DNA of 64,000 bases from Macrotis lagotis (lineage: Eukaryota > Chordata > Mammalia > Peramelemorphia > Peramelidae), in NCBI RefSeq assembly GCF_037893015.1, contig NC_133666.1, forward strand, positions 567,955,712 through 568,019,711. Direction: 5' to 3'. Below are positions 22,666-34,868 of this stretch, one piece after another. Made by a program: the position numbers and the translations under genes. Under the pieces are notes generated by a model. It was given only the letters and a program-made list of their open reading frames with translations. It searched no databases and was not told the origin of the DNA. Every line of letters begins with the position of its first letter. Position 1 is the stretch's first letter.

Positions 22666-22857
22666 ATAAAAAATGTGCTTCAGTCTTTGTTCCAACACCA
22701 ACAACTCTATCACGGGTGGATCACATTCTTTATAAGTCCATCACAAAAGTTACTTCCATGTTTTTCCAACGTTGCCATTGCTGATCACAACTCCCTCCTT
22801 TCTTATTTCTCCACTACCATGCACTATATTTTCTCTCTCCTTTCACTCTGACTCTGC

Positions 22858-23005
22858 TGTAGGGTCGCTGAGTGGCTCAGCAGACAGATCCATGGTCCTG
22901 GGGCCAAGAAGCCCTGAGCCCCCATACCACCCTTAGACCCAGAATCCACCTGGTCCTATGGTCCTGGACAGGCCTTCCAATCCCAGCCCCTTGTAAGAAG
23001 TAAAA
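22858..23005 (+). mobile_element. Shared SINE-like module in HAL1-like copy 2
   Basis: 'tagggtcgctgagtggctcagc' then 'tggtcctggggccaagaag' and 'ccagccccttgtaagaag'. It is the counterpart of 15763-15912 and 57890-58030, antisense to the host element. Confidence 0.75.
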
Positions 23006-23563
23006 AAGAAAATGTGTTATATCTGACCACTCTCCCCCAATGGTCCATTCTCTCCTCCTTTATTCACATCCCCACCCCTTCCCCCTGCTCCCCCCTCCTT
23101 CTTACTCCAGATGTCTATACTCCATTGAGTATATTTGCTGTTTCCTCTCCTAGCCATTTCTGATGAGAGCAAAGATTCCCTCATTCCCCCTTGCCTCCCC
23201 CTTCCATATCATTGCAATAGCTCATTGTAATAATAAAAAAATCTTATTATGTGAAATATCTTGGACTATTCCCCCTCTCCTTTTTCTTTCTCCCATTCCA
23301 TTTCCCTTTTTGTCCTATTGACTCCATTTTTTACACCATATTTTATCTTCGAATTCAGCTTTCTCCTGTGCTTCAACTATAAAAGCTCCCTCTACCTGCT
23401 CTATAAACTGAGAAGGTTCATATGAATATTATCAGTATCATTTTTCTATACATGCAGTTCATCCTCATTAAGTCTCTCATATTTACCCCCTCTCCTCCAA
23501 TTTCCATGCTTCACCTGAGTCCTGTATCTGAAGATCAAACCTTCTGTTCAGCTCTGGCCATTC

Positions 23564-24574
23564 CTAAAGGAACATTTGAAATTCCCCTGGTTCATTGAAA
23601 GTCCATCTTTTTCCCTGGAAGAGGACATTCAGCCTTGCTGGGTAGTTCATTCTTGGCTACATTCTAAGCTCTTTTGCCTTCTGGTATATTGTATACCAAG
23701 CACTACAAGCTTCCAATGTAGTTGCTGCTGAGTCCTGTGTGATCCTGACTGCAGCTCCACGATATTTGAACTGTGTCCTTCTGGTTGCTTGACTTGGGAA
23801 TTCTGGAACTTGGCTATAATATTCCTGGGGGTTGGTTTTTTGGGATCTCTTTCTCTGGGGGATCGGTGGATTCTCTCCATTTCTATTTTGCCCTCTGCTT
23901 CTAGAATATCAGGGCAATTTTCCTGTAGTAATTCTTTGAAAATGATCTCAGGGCTCTTTTCCCGATCATGACTTTCAGGTATTCCAATAATTTTCAAATT
24001 ATCTTTCCTAAGTCTATTTTCCATATCAGTTGTTTTTTCAATGAGATATTTCACATTTTCTTCTAATTTTTCATTTTTTTGGTTTTGAAGTATTGATTCC
24101 TGATTTCTGGTAAATTCATCAATCTCCCTGAATTCTATTCTTTGTCTGAAGGATTTGTTCTCCTCAGAGAGTTTTCTTATCTCTTTTTCCATCTGGCCAA
24201 TTTTGCTTTTTAAAGCATTCTTCTCCTCAATAACTTTTTGAACTGTTTTATCCATTTGACCTTAGCTGGTTTTTAGCATGCTCTTTTCTTCAGCATTTTT
24301 TTGGATTTTTCTTCACTAAGCTGCTGACTTCATTTTCATGTTTTTCCTGCATCTCTCTCCTTTCTTTTCCCAGTTTTTCTTCCAACTCCCTCATTTGATT
24401 TTCAAAGTCTTTTTTGAGCTCTGTCATAGCCTGAGCCCAATTTCTGCTTTTCTTGGAGTCTTTAGATGCAGGAGCTTGTGCTTCCTCATCTTCAGACTGA
24501 ATATTTTGATCCTTCTTGGGCTCATTTGCAAAATATTTTTCAGTAGTCTTCCTTTTGTTTCTCTGGTTGCTCAT
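23564..24574 (-). pseudogene. L1-type ORF1 remnant (HAL1-like copy 2)
   Basis: Best-preserved ORF1 of the three. It starts MSNQRNKRKTTEK at 24574. A coiled coil (24440-24140) follows with ELEEKLGKERREMQEKHENE and, after a frameshift near 24280, KSKIGQMEKEIRKLSEENKS. The RRM-like part (24020-23860) has NRLRKDNLKIIGIPESHD and ENCPDILEAEGKIEMERIHR. The C-terminal part is frame-shifted after about 23770, and a TAG at 23566-23564 ends it. The protein would be about 335 residues, normal for mammalian ORF1p. It is expected to be RNA binding and without enzymatic activity. Confidence 0.88.
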
Positions 24575-25325
24575 TTTCCCAGCCTGGGCCTGGTTTTCGG
24601 GAGCTTCCTGAGCTTTTGGGGTACTCCCACAAGGGTCTCAGTGTGTGAGGTTCTGTCCTCCCTCCTGTTCTGTAAATGACCATATGTGCCACCCCTCTGC
24701 CACGGGGCTGAGGTGGGGGGTGCCCTGCTGTTCTGTGGGGGGGGCCTAGACTTCGATGAGGATCTGAATGTGGTCAGAGCCCCAGAGTCCTGTTCCAGAG
24801 GCAGAGGACAGAAGAGCTCTGCAGTCTCTCTTCACTCCCCTCCCTTAGCTCAATGGGCTCATGCCCTGGGGGCTCCTGCTTAGTGGCTCTGCCTGCTTCT
24901 GCTTCCAGGTCTGTTCTGCTGAAAGACCAAGCTGCTGGCTGTGTGACCTGAGGGCTGGGCTCCATGTGCTTGCTCTGGCAGAGGTCCCCGCTGTTCCCCC
25001 ACTTTGTGCGGGGTGCTCCCCGGAGTGTAGCTCAGGAGACTCCCCCACTGCTGGGAGCTGAGGCTCCCAGCGCCCTGGGGCTGCCTCCCGGAGGCTGAAG
25101 TTCTTTCGCTCTGATGGGCCACCCCTCTTCCCGCCCCTCCGATCCCAGGGAGCAGAGCCTCTCTACTCTTTTCCAGGTTACCTTGAGTAGGAGAACTGCC
25201 TCAATGGGTCCCTTTGTGGGTTCTGTCTCTTGAAAGTTTAGTTAGAGTCCTTAGCTTATGAGTTTTATCAGAGAGCTCCTAAGACTCGATCTGTTCTTGT
25301 CATCATCTTGGGTCCATCCCAAGTC

Positions 25326-26062
25326 CAGACCAGTTTTAAATTATGCCCAAAGGGCAATAAAACTATTCATATCCTTTGATCCATCAATACTGGTACTAGG
25401 TCTATATTCCAAAGAGATCATGAAAAAAACCCACACGTACAGAAATATTCATAGCAGCTCTTTCAGTGGTGGCAAAGAATTGGAAATTGATGTAAGTACA
25501 TCATTTAGGGAATGCTGAACAAATTGTTATATATGAATGTAATGGAGCACTATTTTTCTACAAGAAAACATGATGGATAAGACTTCACAAAAGCCTGGGA
25601 AAAGTTGCGAGAACTAATGTTGAGTGAAGCAAGCAGAACCACAAGTACACTAAACACACTGATGTGTTCACTTTGGTATTACATTAATCAAAGAAAATTC
25701 TCATTTATGATAGAAAATACCATCCTTATACAGAGATGAAACCATGGAGTGTAAATGCCAACCAAAGTCTCACTATTTTAGTTTTTAAAAATTGTCTTAT
25801 ACATTATAGCATTTTTTTCTCTCATGCTTTTTCTTCCAATTGGACTTGATTCTTCTTTCACAATATGATTAATGTGGGTTTATATTTAGCATAGTTATAC
25901 ATGTAGAGCCCATTTAAGATTGCTTTCTGTCAAGGGGAAAGGGAAAACAAGCAAGGGAGGGGGTAAAAATGTAAAGCTCCAAACCTTGGAAAAAATTATT
26001 GGTGAAAACTACCATTGCATGTAATTGGCCAAATACATGAATAAAAATACTTAAATTAAATA
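25326..26062 (+). mobile_element. Degraded L1, ORF2 end and 3' UTR (second segment)
   Basis: Continuation of the L1 interrupted at 22141: 'tatgcccaaagggcaataaa', 'atcctttgatccatcaatac', 'ctatattccaaagagatcat', 'agcagctctttcagtggtgg' and 'gttgagtgaagcaagcagaac'. It then runs through the 3' UTR to an 'aaataaa'-type end near 26050. Confidence 0.8.
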
Positions 26063-26671
26063 TCATGGAAACCACAACATCCAACTCTCCTATAGTATTC
26101 ATCCTACAAATGTATGTTCTCCCAACTACCCAACACTGGAGTCTGTTCAGATTCGGTCTATTGTTCCTTCTGTCAGTAAATAGCTTTGCATTCCCCTCCA
26201 TTTGCTTTGTTGTCCTCCTTACAGCACGCACCCTAGCTCTTGTTTTATGCCAAAACCCAGGAGAGGAGTAACAAGCAATTTTGAAGGCATGTATCCAGGG
26301 AAGCAGTGAGCTACAGCAGTATTCTGGTGCTAACTCCCTGATGTTGCCACAAGGAATCTTTGCAATCCTCTCTCCTGAACCTGCCAAGTCACTGATATTT
26401 AAGGATTACTGCTACCCCCTGGCCTCTCTCAGAGGTAACATTCTGTCCTGGGCATTCCCCCTTCCTCTTTGACAGGACAACTAGGGTATTCCTTACAAAG
26501 TCCTACCTAGGTAGAAAACTACATTTAAACAGAAAAAACAAAACTGGAACACCTCTTTCTTTCCCTGTTTATGCCAGAACTAAAAGACTTCAATGGTAAG
26601 TGATATCCTCCCCCTAAATCCTCCACTCCATGGGTCTTAGTCATAGCCATTGAACTACTTTTTGAATCTTC
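26063..26671. other. No gene or named repeat recognised
   Basis: Less AT-rich DNA between two L1s. A minus-strand open frame of 157 codons extends over 26387-25914 into L1 3' UTR sequence and has no recognisable domain. Confidence 0.45.
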
Positions 26672-29600
26672 ACCTCTCTCTTTTTTATTTTATTTTTAAG
26701 GTTTTATTTCTTTTGAGTTTTACAATTTTCCCCCATCTGACTTCCCTCCCCCCACTGGCAATTTGCCAGTCTTTACATTGTTTCCATGGTATACATTGAT
26801 CCAAATTGAGTGTGATGAGAGAGAAATGATATCCTTAAGGAAGAAACATAAAGTATAAGTGATAGCAAGATCAGACAATAGGATATCAGTTTTTTCCTAA
26901 AATAAAGGTAATAGTGATTGGTCTTTGTTCAAACTCCACAGTTCTTTTTCTGGATACAGATGGTATTCTCCATTTCAGAGATCTCCAAATGGTCCCTGAT
27001 GTTGCACTGATGGAATGAGTGAATCCATCAAGGTTGATCATTGCCCCCATGTTGTTGTTAGAGTGTATAGTGTTTTACTGGTTCTGCTCATCTCACTCAG
27101 CATCAGTTCATGCAAATCCCTCCAGGCTTCCCTGAATTCCCATCCCTCCTGGTTTCCAACAGAATAATAGTGGTCCATGACATACACCATACATATACCA
27201 GTTTGCTAAGCCATTCCCCAGTTGAAGGACATTTACTTGATTTCCAGTTCTTTGCCACCACAAACAAGGCTGTAATGAATTTTTATTGTACAAGTGATGT
27301 TATTACCCCTTTTTCATCATCTCCTCAGAACATAGACCCAGTAGTGATATTGCTGGTTGGATCAAAGGACATGCCCATTTTTGTTGCCCTTTGGGCATAT
27401 TTTCTCTCCAAATTTCTCTCCAGAAAGGTTGGATGAGTTCACAGTTCCACTAACAATGTAATAGTGTCCCAGATTTCCCACAACGATCATTATCCTTTCT
27501 GGTCATATTGGCCCGTCTAAAAGGTGTGAGGTGGTACCTCAGAGAAGTTTTAATTTGTATTTCTCCAATAAGTAATGATTTAGAGAAATTTTTCAAATGA
27601 CTATGGATTCCTTTGATCTCCTCATCTGTAAATTTCCTTTGCATATCCTTTGCCCACTTGTCAGTTTGGGAATGGCTTTTTTTTTTTTATTAAATTGACT
27701 CAGTTTTCTGTATATTTTAGAAATGAGTGTTTTGTCAGAAACATTAGTTGTAAAGATTGTTTCCAAGTTTACTGGATTTCTGTTGATCTTTGTTTTGGCT
27801 ATGAAAAAGTTTTTTAATTTAATGTAATCAAAATCATCTAGTTTCTTTTTAGTGATGTTTTCCATCTCTTCCTTAGTCATAAACTGCTTCCCTTTCCATA
27901 GATCTGACAGGTAAACTAGTCCCTGATCTTTTAGTTGCTGATAGTATTGTTTTTTATGTCTAAATCCTGTATCCTTTTGGATCTTATCTTGGTATAGGCT
28001 GTGAGGTATTGGTCTAATCTAAGTTTCTTCCATACTAACTTCCAATTCTCCCAGCACTTTTTATCGAAGATGGAGTTTTGATCCCAATAGCTGAACTCTT
28101 TGGGTTTTATCAAACAGCAGCTTACTATAATCGTATCCTACTATTTCACCTACTCTATTGCACTGGTCCACCACTCTATTTCTTAGCCAATACCAGACAG
28201 TTTTTATGACTGATGCTTTATAATATAAATTTAGATCTCTGGAAATTCTTGACTTTTTATTTCTCCAAATGAATTTTCTCACAACTTTTTCTAACTCATT
28301 AAATTATTTTTTGGAATTTTGATTGGTAGGACACTAAAAAGGTAGTTTAGTTTGGGTAGAATTTATTATGTTAGCTCTACCTCTCGATGAGCAGTTGATG
28401 TTTGCCCAGTTATTTAAATCTTATTTAATTTATGTGAGAAGTGTTTTGTAATTGTTTACAAAAAAGTTTCTGAGTCTGCCTTGGCAAATAGACTCCCAGG
28501 TATTTTATATTGTCTGAGGTTACTATGAATGGGATTTCTCTTTCCATCTCTTCCTGCTGTATCTTGCTAGTTATACACAGAAAAGTTGAGAATTTATGAG
28601 GGTTTGTTTTGTATCCTGCAACTTTGCTAAAATTTCTACTTGTTTCCAATAGATTTTTTGCATGATTTCTTGGGATTCTCTAGGTATACCATTATGCTGC
28701 AAAGAGTGAGAGTTTTGTCTCTTCCTTCCCAGTTCTAATTCCTTCGATTTCTTTTTCTTCTCTAATTGCTGAAGTTAATATTTCTAATACAATATTGAAT
28801 AGTAGTGGTGTTAATGGGCATCCTTGTTTCACCCCAATATTATTGGGAATGCTCTTAGTCTCTCTCCATTGAATGTAATGCTTGTTGATGATTTCAGATA
28901 GATACTGCATATTATTCTAAGGAACAGTTCATTTATTCCTACATGCTCTAGTGTTTTTAGTAGGAATAGGTACTGTATTTTGTCAAAAGCCTTTTTAGCA
29001 TCTATTGATATGTTCATATAATTTCTGATAGGTTTGTTGTTGATGTAATTGATTATACTAACAGTTTTCCTAATATTGAACCAATCCTGCATTCCTGGGA
29101 TGAATCCTACTTGGTCAAAATGTATTATCCTGGTAATAACTTGTAATCGTTTTGCTAAGATTTTTAACTCTTTCTGGTTTAGGTATCAGCACCATATTGT
29201 TTTACATAGAAAGAGTTAAGCAAAGTTCTGTCTTCCCCTATTTTTCCAAAGAGTTTATATAGGATTGGAACCAATTTTTCCTTAAATGTTTGATAGAATT
29301 CACTTGTGAATCCATCAGGCCCTGGAGATTTTTTCTTTGGGAGTTCAATGATGGCTTGTTGAATTTCTTTTTCTGACAGCATTTTTTAGGTATTTAATTT
29401 CCTTTTCATTTAACATGGGCAACTTATATTTTTGTATATATTTGTTCATTTCACTTAGATTAGTGGTGAGTTCATCTCTTTCATTTATGATACTAGCAAT
29501 TTTTGTTTTTCTTCTTTCTTCTTTTTAATCAAATTGACCAGAGTTTTATCAATTTTTTTAGTTTTTTCAGAAAACCAACTCTGGGTTTTATTTATTAATT

Positions 29601-29835
29601 CAATAGGGTTTTTTTTGCTTTGGATTTGATTAATTTCTCCTTTAATTTTTAGAATTACTAATTTTCTATTTAATTGGAGATTTTTAATTTGTTCTTTCTC
29701 TAATTTTTATAGTTGCATATTTAGTTCATTGATTTCCTCTTTCTCTGATTTATTAATATAATAATTAAAAGATATAATATTTGCCCTGACAGCCACTTTG
29801 AATGAATCCCATAGATTTTGGTATGTTGTTTAATT
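26672..29835 (-). mobile_element. L1, 3' portion (RT to 3' UTR) of an inverted-5' insertion
   Basis: 3' UTR 26672-27290, then ORF2 on the minus strand. In 5'-to-3' order ORF2 shows the post-endonuclease region (29840-29400), '[20 protein letters not shown]' (29360-29300), RT with 'ISIDAKKAFDKIQYLFLLKTL' (in part, 29030-28950), '[18 protein letters not shown]' (28850-28790), the catalytic region FADD eroded to FAA (28705-28695), then the C-terminal domain to about 27450. It has many frameshifts but remains readable. The 5' continuation is found in opposite orientation at 29836-30520. Confidence 0.9.
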
Positions 29836-30092
29836 ATTGTCATAAAAATTTAAGCAAATAGTAGAGTGGATTAAAAATCAGAATTCTCTAATATGCTGCT
29901 TACAAGAAACTCATTTGAAGTAGACAGATACATATAGAGTAAATGTAAAAAATTGGAGCTGAAGTGAAGAAAAGCAGGGGGTAGCAATTCTTATCTCAGG
30001 CAAAGCAGCTGCAAAAATAGTGTTAAAAGAGATAAGGAAGGAAACTACATCCTCTTAAAAAGTACAATAGACAATAACGTGATTCAATACTG

Positions 30093-30125
<33 letters not shown>

Positions 30126-30520
30126 TTACACATCCAATGGGATAGCAACCTCCAACTCTCAGGTCTAGATAAATTGAATCAAAAGATAAACAAGAAAGAT
30201 GTTAAGGAGGTAAATTGATTGCTAAAATATACTAGATATGATAGATTTATTGAAGAAGTTGAATAGAAAGGAACATGCCTTTTCTCTGCAGTATATGACA
30301 CATACAAAATTCACCATGTACTAGGGCATAAAAACCTAATGATCAGCTGCAGAAAGGCAGAAATAGTGAATATATCTTTCTCAGATCACAATGCAATAAA
30401 AATCATATGCAATATTGGGCCAGGGAAATATAGACCCAGAACTAATTGGAAACTGAATAACCTCATTTTAAAGACTGAGTAGATCCAACAACAAATTATA
30501 GATAGAATTAATTATTTTAT
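29836..30520 (+). mobile_element. Inverted L1 endonuclease segment
   Basis: Plus-strand L1 ORF2 endonuclease part: 'NSLICCLQETHLK' (about 29882-29920) carries the conserved Gln-Glu-Thr-His. 'GVAILISGKA' follows near 29980-30005, and the catalytic Ser-Asp-His (FSDHNAIKIICN) at about 30376-30412. It ends 'NLILKTE' stop 'IQQQIIDRIN' at about 30510. The next L1 residues expected (SMGFIQSGCQGKYYIF) are the first ones of the minus-strand part at 29835, so the two segments are one L1 inverted at its 5' end. A (CA)n at 30094-30124 interrupts it. Confidence 0.88.
30094..30124. repeat. (CA)n microsatellite
   Basis: About 15 CA units inside the inverted L1 endonuclease segment. Confidence 0.95.
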
Positions 30521-30662
30521 CTCTTTTTCATAAATATTTTATTTGTTTTCCAATTATATAAATTTAATTAATTAATTAATAGGATTTAATTGATGGGATC
30601 TAATTAATTAATTTAATTAATTTGCTTTAATTGATTTGATTGATTAATTAATTAAAATTAAT
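30521..30662. repeat. TTAA-rich low-complexity spacer between two L1s
   Basis: Repeated TTAATTAATT blocks at 30558-30605 and 30606-30660 separate the inverted end of one L1 from the 3' end of the next. It may include the remains of an A/T tail of the L1 at 30663. Confidence 0.7.
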
Positions 30663-32747
30663 GGGATTTAAATTTTGCCCTTTTTCATGATCTCTTCAGG
30701 ATATAGAGACCCAGTAGTGCTATTGTACATTTTTACTGCCCTTTGGGGAATTCCAGAATTCCAGATTGGAATCTGGATAGATCTCATTGCATTGACCAAT
30801 CTGAGAGGTGTGAGGTTGTACTTCAGAGATGCTTTAATTTGCATTTCTCTAATCATTAATAATTTAGAGCAATGTTTCGAATGACTATAGATAATTTTGA
30901 TTTCCTCATCTGAAAATTGCCTTTGCATATCCATTGACCATTTGTCAACTGGGGAAAGTTTTTTTTAATTTTTTTAATGAATTTGACTCAGTCCTCTATA
31001 TATTTTAGAAATGTGTCCTGTCAGAAATGCTACTCTAGTAAAAATTCTTTCCCAATTTATTACATTTCTTTTCATCTTGTTTTCAGTGGTTATGTTTGTG
31101 CAAAAGCCTTTTAATTTAATGTACTCAAAATTATCTATTTTGTTTTTTATAATGTTCTTTATCTCTTCCTTGGTCAAAACCTGCTCCCCTTTCTCGTAGA
31201 TCTTACAGGGAATCTATGCTTATAATATTGTCTTTTATGTCTAAATCCCGCACCTATTTTGATCTTATCTTTGTGTAGGGTGTCAGATGTTGATCTAATC
31301 CTAGTTTCTGCCATAATATCTTCCAGTTTTCCCAGCAGCTTTTTATCAAAGAGTGAATTCTTGTCCCAAAGGCTGGACTCTTTGGGTTTATCTAACAGCA
31401 GATTACTATAATCATTTCCTGCTGTCTCTTTTTGCACTTAATCTCTTGTGCACTCATCCCATACTCTTATTCCTTGTCAATACCAGACAGTTTTGATGAC
31501 TGATGCCTCATTATATAATTTTAGATCTGGTAAGACTAAGCTGTCTTCTTTGACATTTTTTTCATTAAATCCCTTGATATATTTGACTTTTTTTTCTCCA
31601 CATAAATTTAGTTACAATTTTTTTCTAGTTCACTAAAGTAATTTTTTGGCAGCTTGGTTGGTATGGCACTAAAGAAGTAGGTTAATTCAGGGAGAATTCT
31701 CATTTTTATCATATTAGTTTGGCCTATCCATGAACATTGATATTTGCCCAGTTATTTAGATCTGCTTTTATTTGTCTGAAAATAATTTTATAGTTGTTTT
31801 CACAGAGTTTCTGAGATTGTCTTGGCAGGTATACTGCCAAGTATTTTATATCATCTGAAGTGCTTGGAAATATGATTACTCTTTCTAACTCTTGCTGCTG
31901 TATAGTTAGTAATATATTAAAATGCTGAGCATATATGTGGAGCTGAAGTTGCTAATTGTTTCCAGTGATTTTTTAGATGTTGTTGGATTTCTCTAGGTAT
32001 ACCATCATGTCATCTGCAAAAAGTAAAAGTTTTGTTTCTTCCTTCCCAATTCTAATTCTTTCATCTTCTTTTTGTTTTCTTATTGCTCATGCTAACATTT
32101 CCAATGCAATATTGTGGTGATAATGGACATTCTTGTTTTACCCCTGAGCTTATTGGGAATGCTTATCCCATTGCATATAAAACTTGCTGATGGTTTCAGA
32201 CAGATACTGCTTATCATCTTAAGGAACAATCCATTTAATCCTATGCTCTCTAGTGTTTTTATTAAGAATGGGTGCTGTATTTTGTGAAAGGTTTTTTCAG
32301 CATCTATTGAGATAATTATACGATTTCTATTAGCTTTGTTATTGACATAGTCAATTATGCTGACAGCTTTCCTAATATTGAACCAACCCTGCATTTCTGG
32401 AATAAATCTTGCTTGATCATAATATATTGTCCTAGTGATAACTTGCTGAAATTTGCTGAGATTTTATTTAAGATTTTTGCCACCATATTCATCAGGGAAA
32501 TTGATCTATAATTTTCTTTCTCTGTTTTGACTGTTCCTTGTTTGGTTATAAGCAAAGTATTGGTGCCACAGAAAGAATTAGGCAGAGTTTCTTCTTCACC
32601 TATTTTTCCAAAAAATTTATATAGAATTGGAACCAATTGTTCCTTGAATTTTTGATAGAATTCACTTTTGAATCCATCTGGAACTGGAGATTTTTTCTTA
32701 GGGAGTTCATTGATGGCTTGTTGAATTTCTTTCTCTTTTTTTCTTTT

Positions 32748-32895
32748 TGGTCTTTTTTTTTTTGCAAGGCAATTGGGTTAACTGACTTGCTCATGGTCAC
32801 ATAGGTAATTTTCAAATATCTGAGTTCTGATTTGAACTCGGGTCCTCCTGACTTCAGGGCCTTTGCTTTGTCCGCTGTGCCATCTAGCTGCCCTC
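32748..32895 (-). mobile_element. WSINE1-like SINE
   Basis: Antisense, from the T-run to 'catctagctgccctc'. The target duplication gaatttcttt lies at 32723-32732 and 32896-32905. Inserted in L1 ORF2. Confidence 0.9.
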
Positions 32896-33563
32896 GAATT
32901 TCTTTTTCCGAAATGGTGTTATTTAATTATTTAATGTCCTCTTCATTTAACTTGGGCAATTTATATTTTTGTAAATATTCATCCATTTCACTTAGATTAT
33001 CAAATTTATTGGCATACAGTTTGGCAAAATGATTTTGAATTATTATTTTGATTCTCCCCTCATTGGTGGTGAGTCACCTTTTTCATTTTTAATACTAATA
33101 ATTTTCTTTTCTTCAATTTTTAAAATCAAATTACCCAAAAGTTCATCTATTTAACTGTTTTTTTCATGAAAACAAATCTTTGTTTTATTTATTAGTTAAA
33201 TAGTTTTCATGCCTTTGATTTTTTATTAATTTCTCCTTTAAATTTTAGAATTTCCAATTTGGCATTTAATTGAGTGTTTTTAATTTTTTCTTTCTCAAAC
33301 TTTTTTAGTTGAATGCTTAGTTCACTGATTTTCTCTTCGTCTATTTTATTTATGTAAGCATTTAGAGATAAATTCTATCCCCTAATAACTGCTTCGACTG
33401 TATCCCATAAGTTTAGTGTTGTCTCATTGTTATTTTCTTGGAGGAAATATTTAATTCTTTCTATATTTGTTGTTTGTTCTACTCATTATTTTAAATGAGG
33501 TTATTAAGTTTCCAATTTCTTTTAGGTCTATTTCTCCATGACCCATTACTGCATGTGATTTTT

Positions 33564-33717
33564 TAAAGTTTTTTTTTTCTTTTGCAAGGCAATGGGATTA
33601 ATTGGCTTGCCCAAGGCCACACAGCAAGATAATCATTGTGTCTGAAGCTGTATTTGAACCCAGGTACTCCTGACTCCAGGGCCAGTGTTCTAGCCACTGT
33701 GTCACCTAGCCATCCCC
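33564..33717 (-). mobile_element. WSINE1-like SINE
   Basis: Antisense copy with a perfect target duplication tgcatgtgattttt (33550-33563 and 33718-33731). Inserted in the endonuclease part of L1 ORF2. Confidence 0.95.
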
Positions 33718-33911
33718 TGCATGTGATTTTTATTACATTATGGTCTGAAAAGGAAGTACTCAATATTTCTGCCTTTCTGTATTTCATTATGAGGATTATT
33801 ATGCCCTAGTATATGGTTAATTTTTGTGTAGGTGTCAAGTACTGCAGAACAAAAAAAGTATATTCCTTTCTATCCCCATAAATTTTGTCCAGAGGTCTAT
33901 AATATCAACGT

Positions 33912-34060
33912 TTTAAATTTTATTTATTTAAGGCAATGGGTTAAGTGACTTGTTCTAGGTCGCTCAGCTAGAAAATTATTGAGTGTCTAAGGCTGTATTT
34001 AATCTCAGCCCCTCTGACTCCAGAAATAGTGCTCTATCCACAGTGCCACCTAACTGCCCC
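33912..34060 (-). mobile_element. WSINE1-like SINE, diverged
   Basis: Antisense, 'ggcaatgggttaagtgactt' to 'gtgccacctaactgcccc'. No clean target duplication was found, and it is more mutated than its neighbours. Confidence 0.85.
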
Positions 34061-34795
34061 ATAAGTTTTCTAACATATTTACTCCTTAACTTCTTTATTG
34101 TTTATTTTTTGGTTAGATTCATCTAATTTTGAGAGAGAGAGGTTGAGGTATTCAACAGTAAATTTTTGCTGTCTACATCTTCATGTAACTCATTGAGTTT
34201 CTCCTCTAAGAATATGAATGATGTTCTACTTGGTGCATGCATATCTAGTATTGAAATTATTTCATTGTCTACAATACCTTTTAGGAAGATATTATTTCCT
34301 TCCTTATCTCTTTTATTGAGATCTATTTTTTACCTCTGCTTTTTCTGAGATAATGATTGCTTCCCCTTACCTTTCTTACTTCAGCTGAAGCATTGCGTAT
34401 TCTGCTCCAACCTTTTCCCTATACTCTGTATGTATCTTTCTGCTTCAAATATATTTCTTGTAAGCATAGTATTATAGAATTCTGGTTATTAATCCACTCT
34501 GCTACCCATTTCTGTTTTTGGGGAGAGTTCATCCCATTCACATTCAAAGTTATAGTTTTTTTAATTGCCCTCCATGCTATCTTATCTCTGTTTGTATTTT
34601 TCTCCTTAGGCCTATTTCCCTGTATTTTGCTTCTGAATACCACTGCCTTCAGTCCAAACCTTCCATACCACCTCTTCTCCTTTTCCCATCTTTATCTTTG
34701 CTCCATCTTCCTTCCCTTCCTTCTGTCAGTTCTTCTTGTTCTCCCCTCTCTTCCTTTCCCCTCTCAATATTTAAAAGATGAGATTCTAATCTCAA

Positions 34796-34868
34796 CTGTG
34801 TGTGTGAATGTGTATATGTCTGCATGCATGCATGCATGTGTGTATGTGTGTGTCTGTGTCTATGTCTA
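34796..34868. repeat. TG/TGCA-rich simple repeat
   Basis: Imperfect tgtgtg and tgcatgcatgca units in the L1 ORF1-ORF2 spacer. Confidence 0.85.

Larger units (their letters stand above)
22142..25325 (-). mobile_element. HAL1-like ORF1-only LINE, copy 2, near full length
   Basis: About 3.2 kb inserted into the plus-strand L1, with target duplication cagaccagtttt (22130-22141 and 25326-25337). The L1 reads through perfectly when the insert is removed. Along the minus strand come a degenerate 'ggacccaagatg' start (about 25315), a GC-rich 5' UTR (25.3-24.58 kb), ORF1 (24574-23564), a spacer, an antisense SINE-like module (22858-23005), two further SINE-like modules (22316-22665), and the 3' end with T-run 22141-22160. 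No ORF2. It is longer than copies 1 and 3 because of the two extra modules. Confidence 0.88.

Noticed and set aside
24686..25122. GC-rich segment with overlapping open frames on both strands, considered as a CpG island/promoter exon
   Set aside because: It lies in the 5' UTR of HAL1-like copy 2. The corresponding diverged sequence is found in copy 1 at 17.6-18.1 kb.
25914..26387. Minus-strand open frame of 157 codons
   Set aside because: It spans an L1 3' UTR on the other strand and unassigned DNA. No recognisable motif and no start context or splice support.
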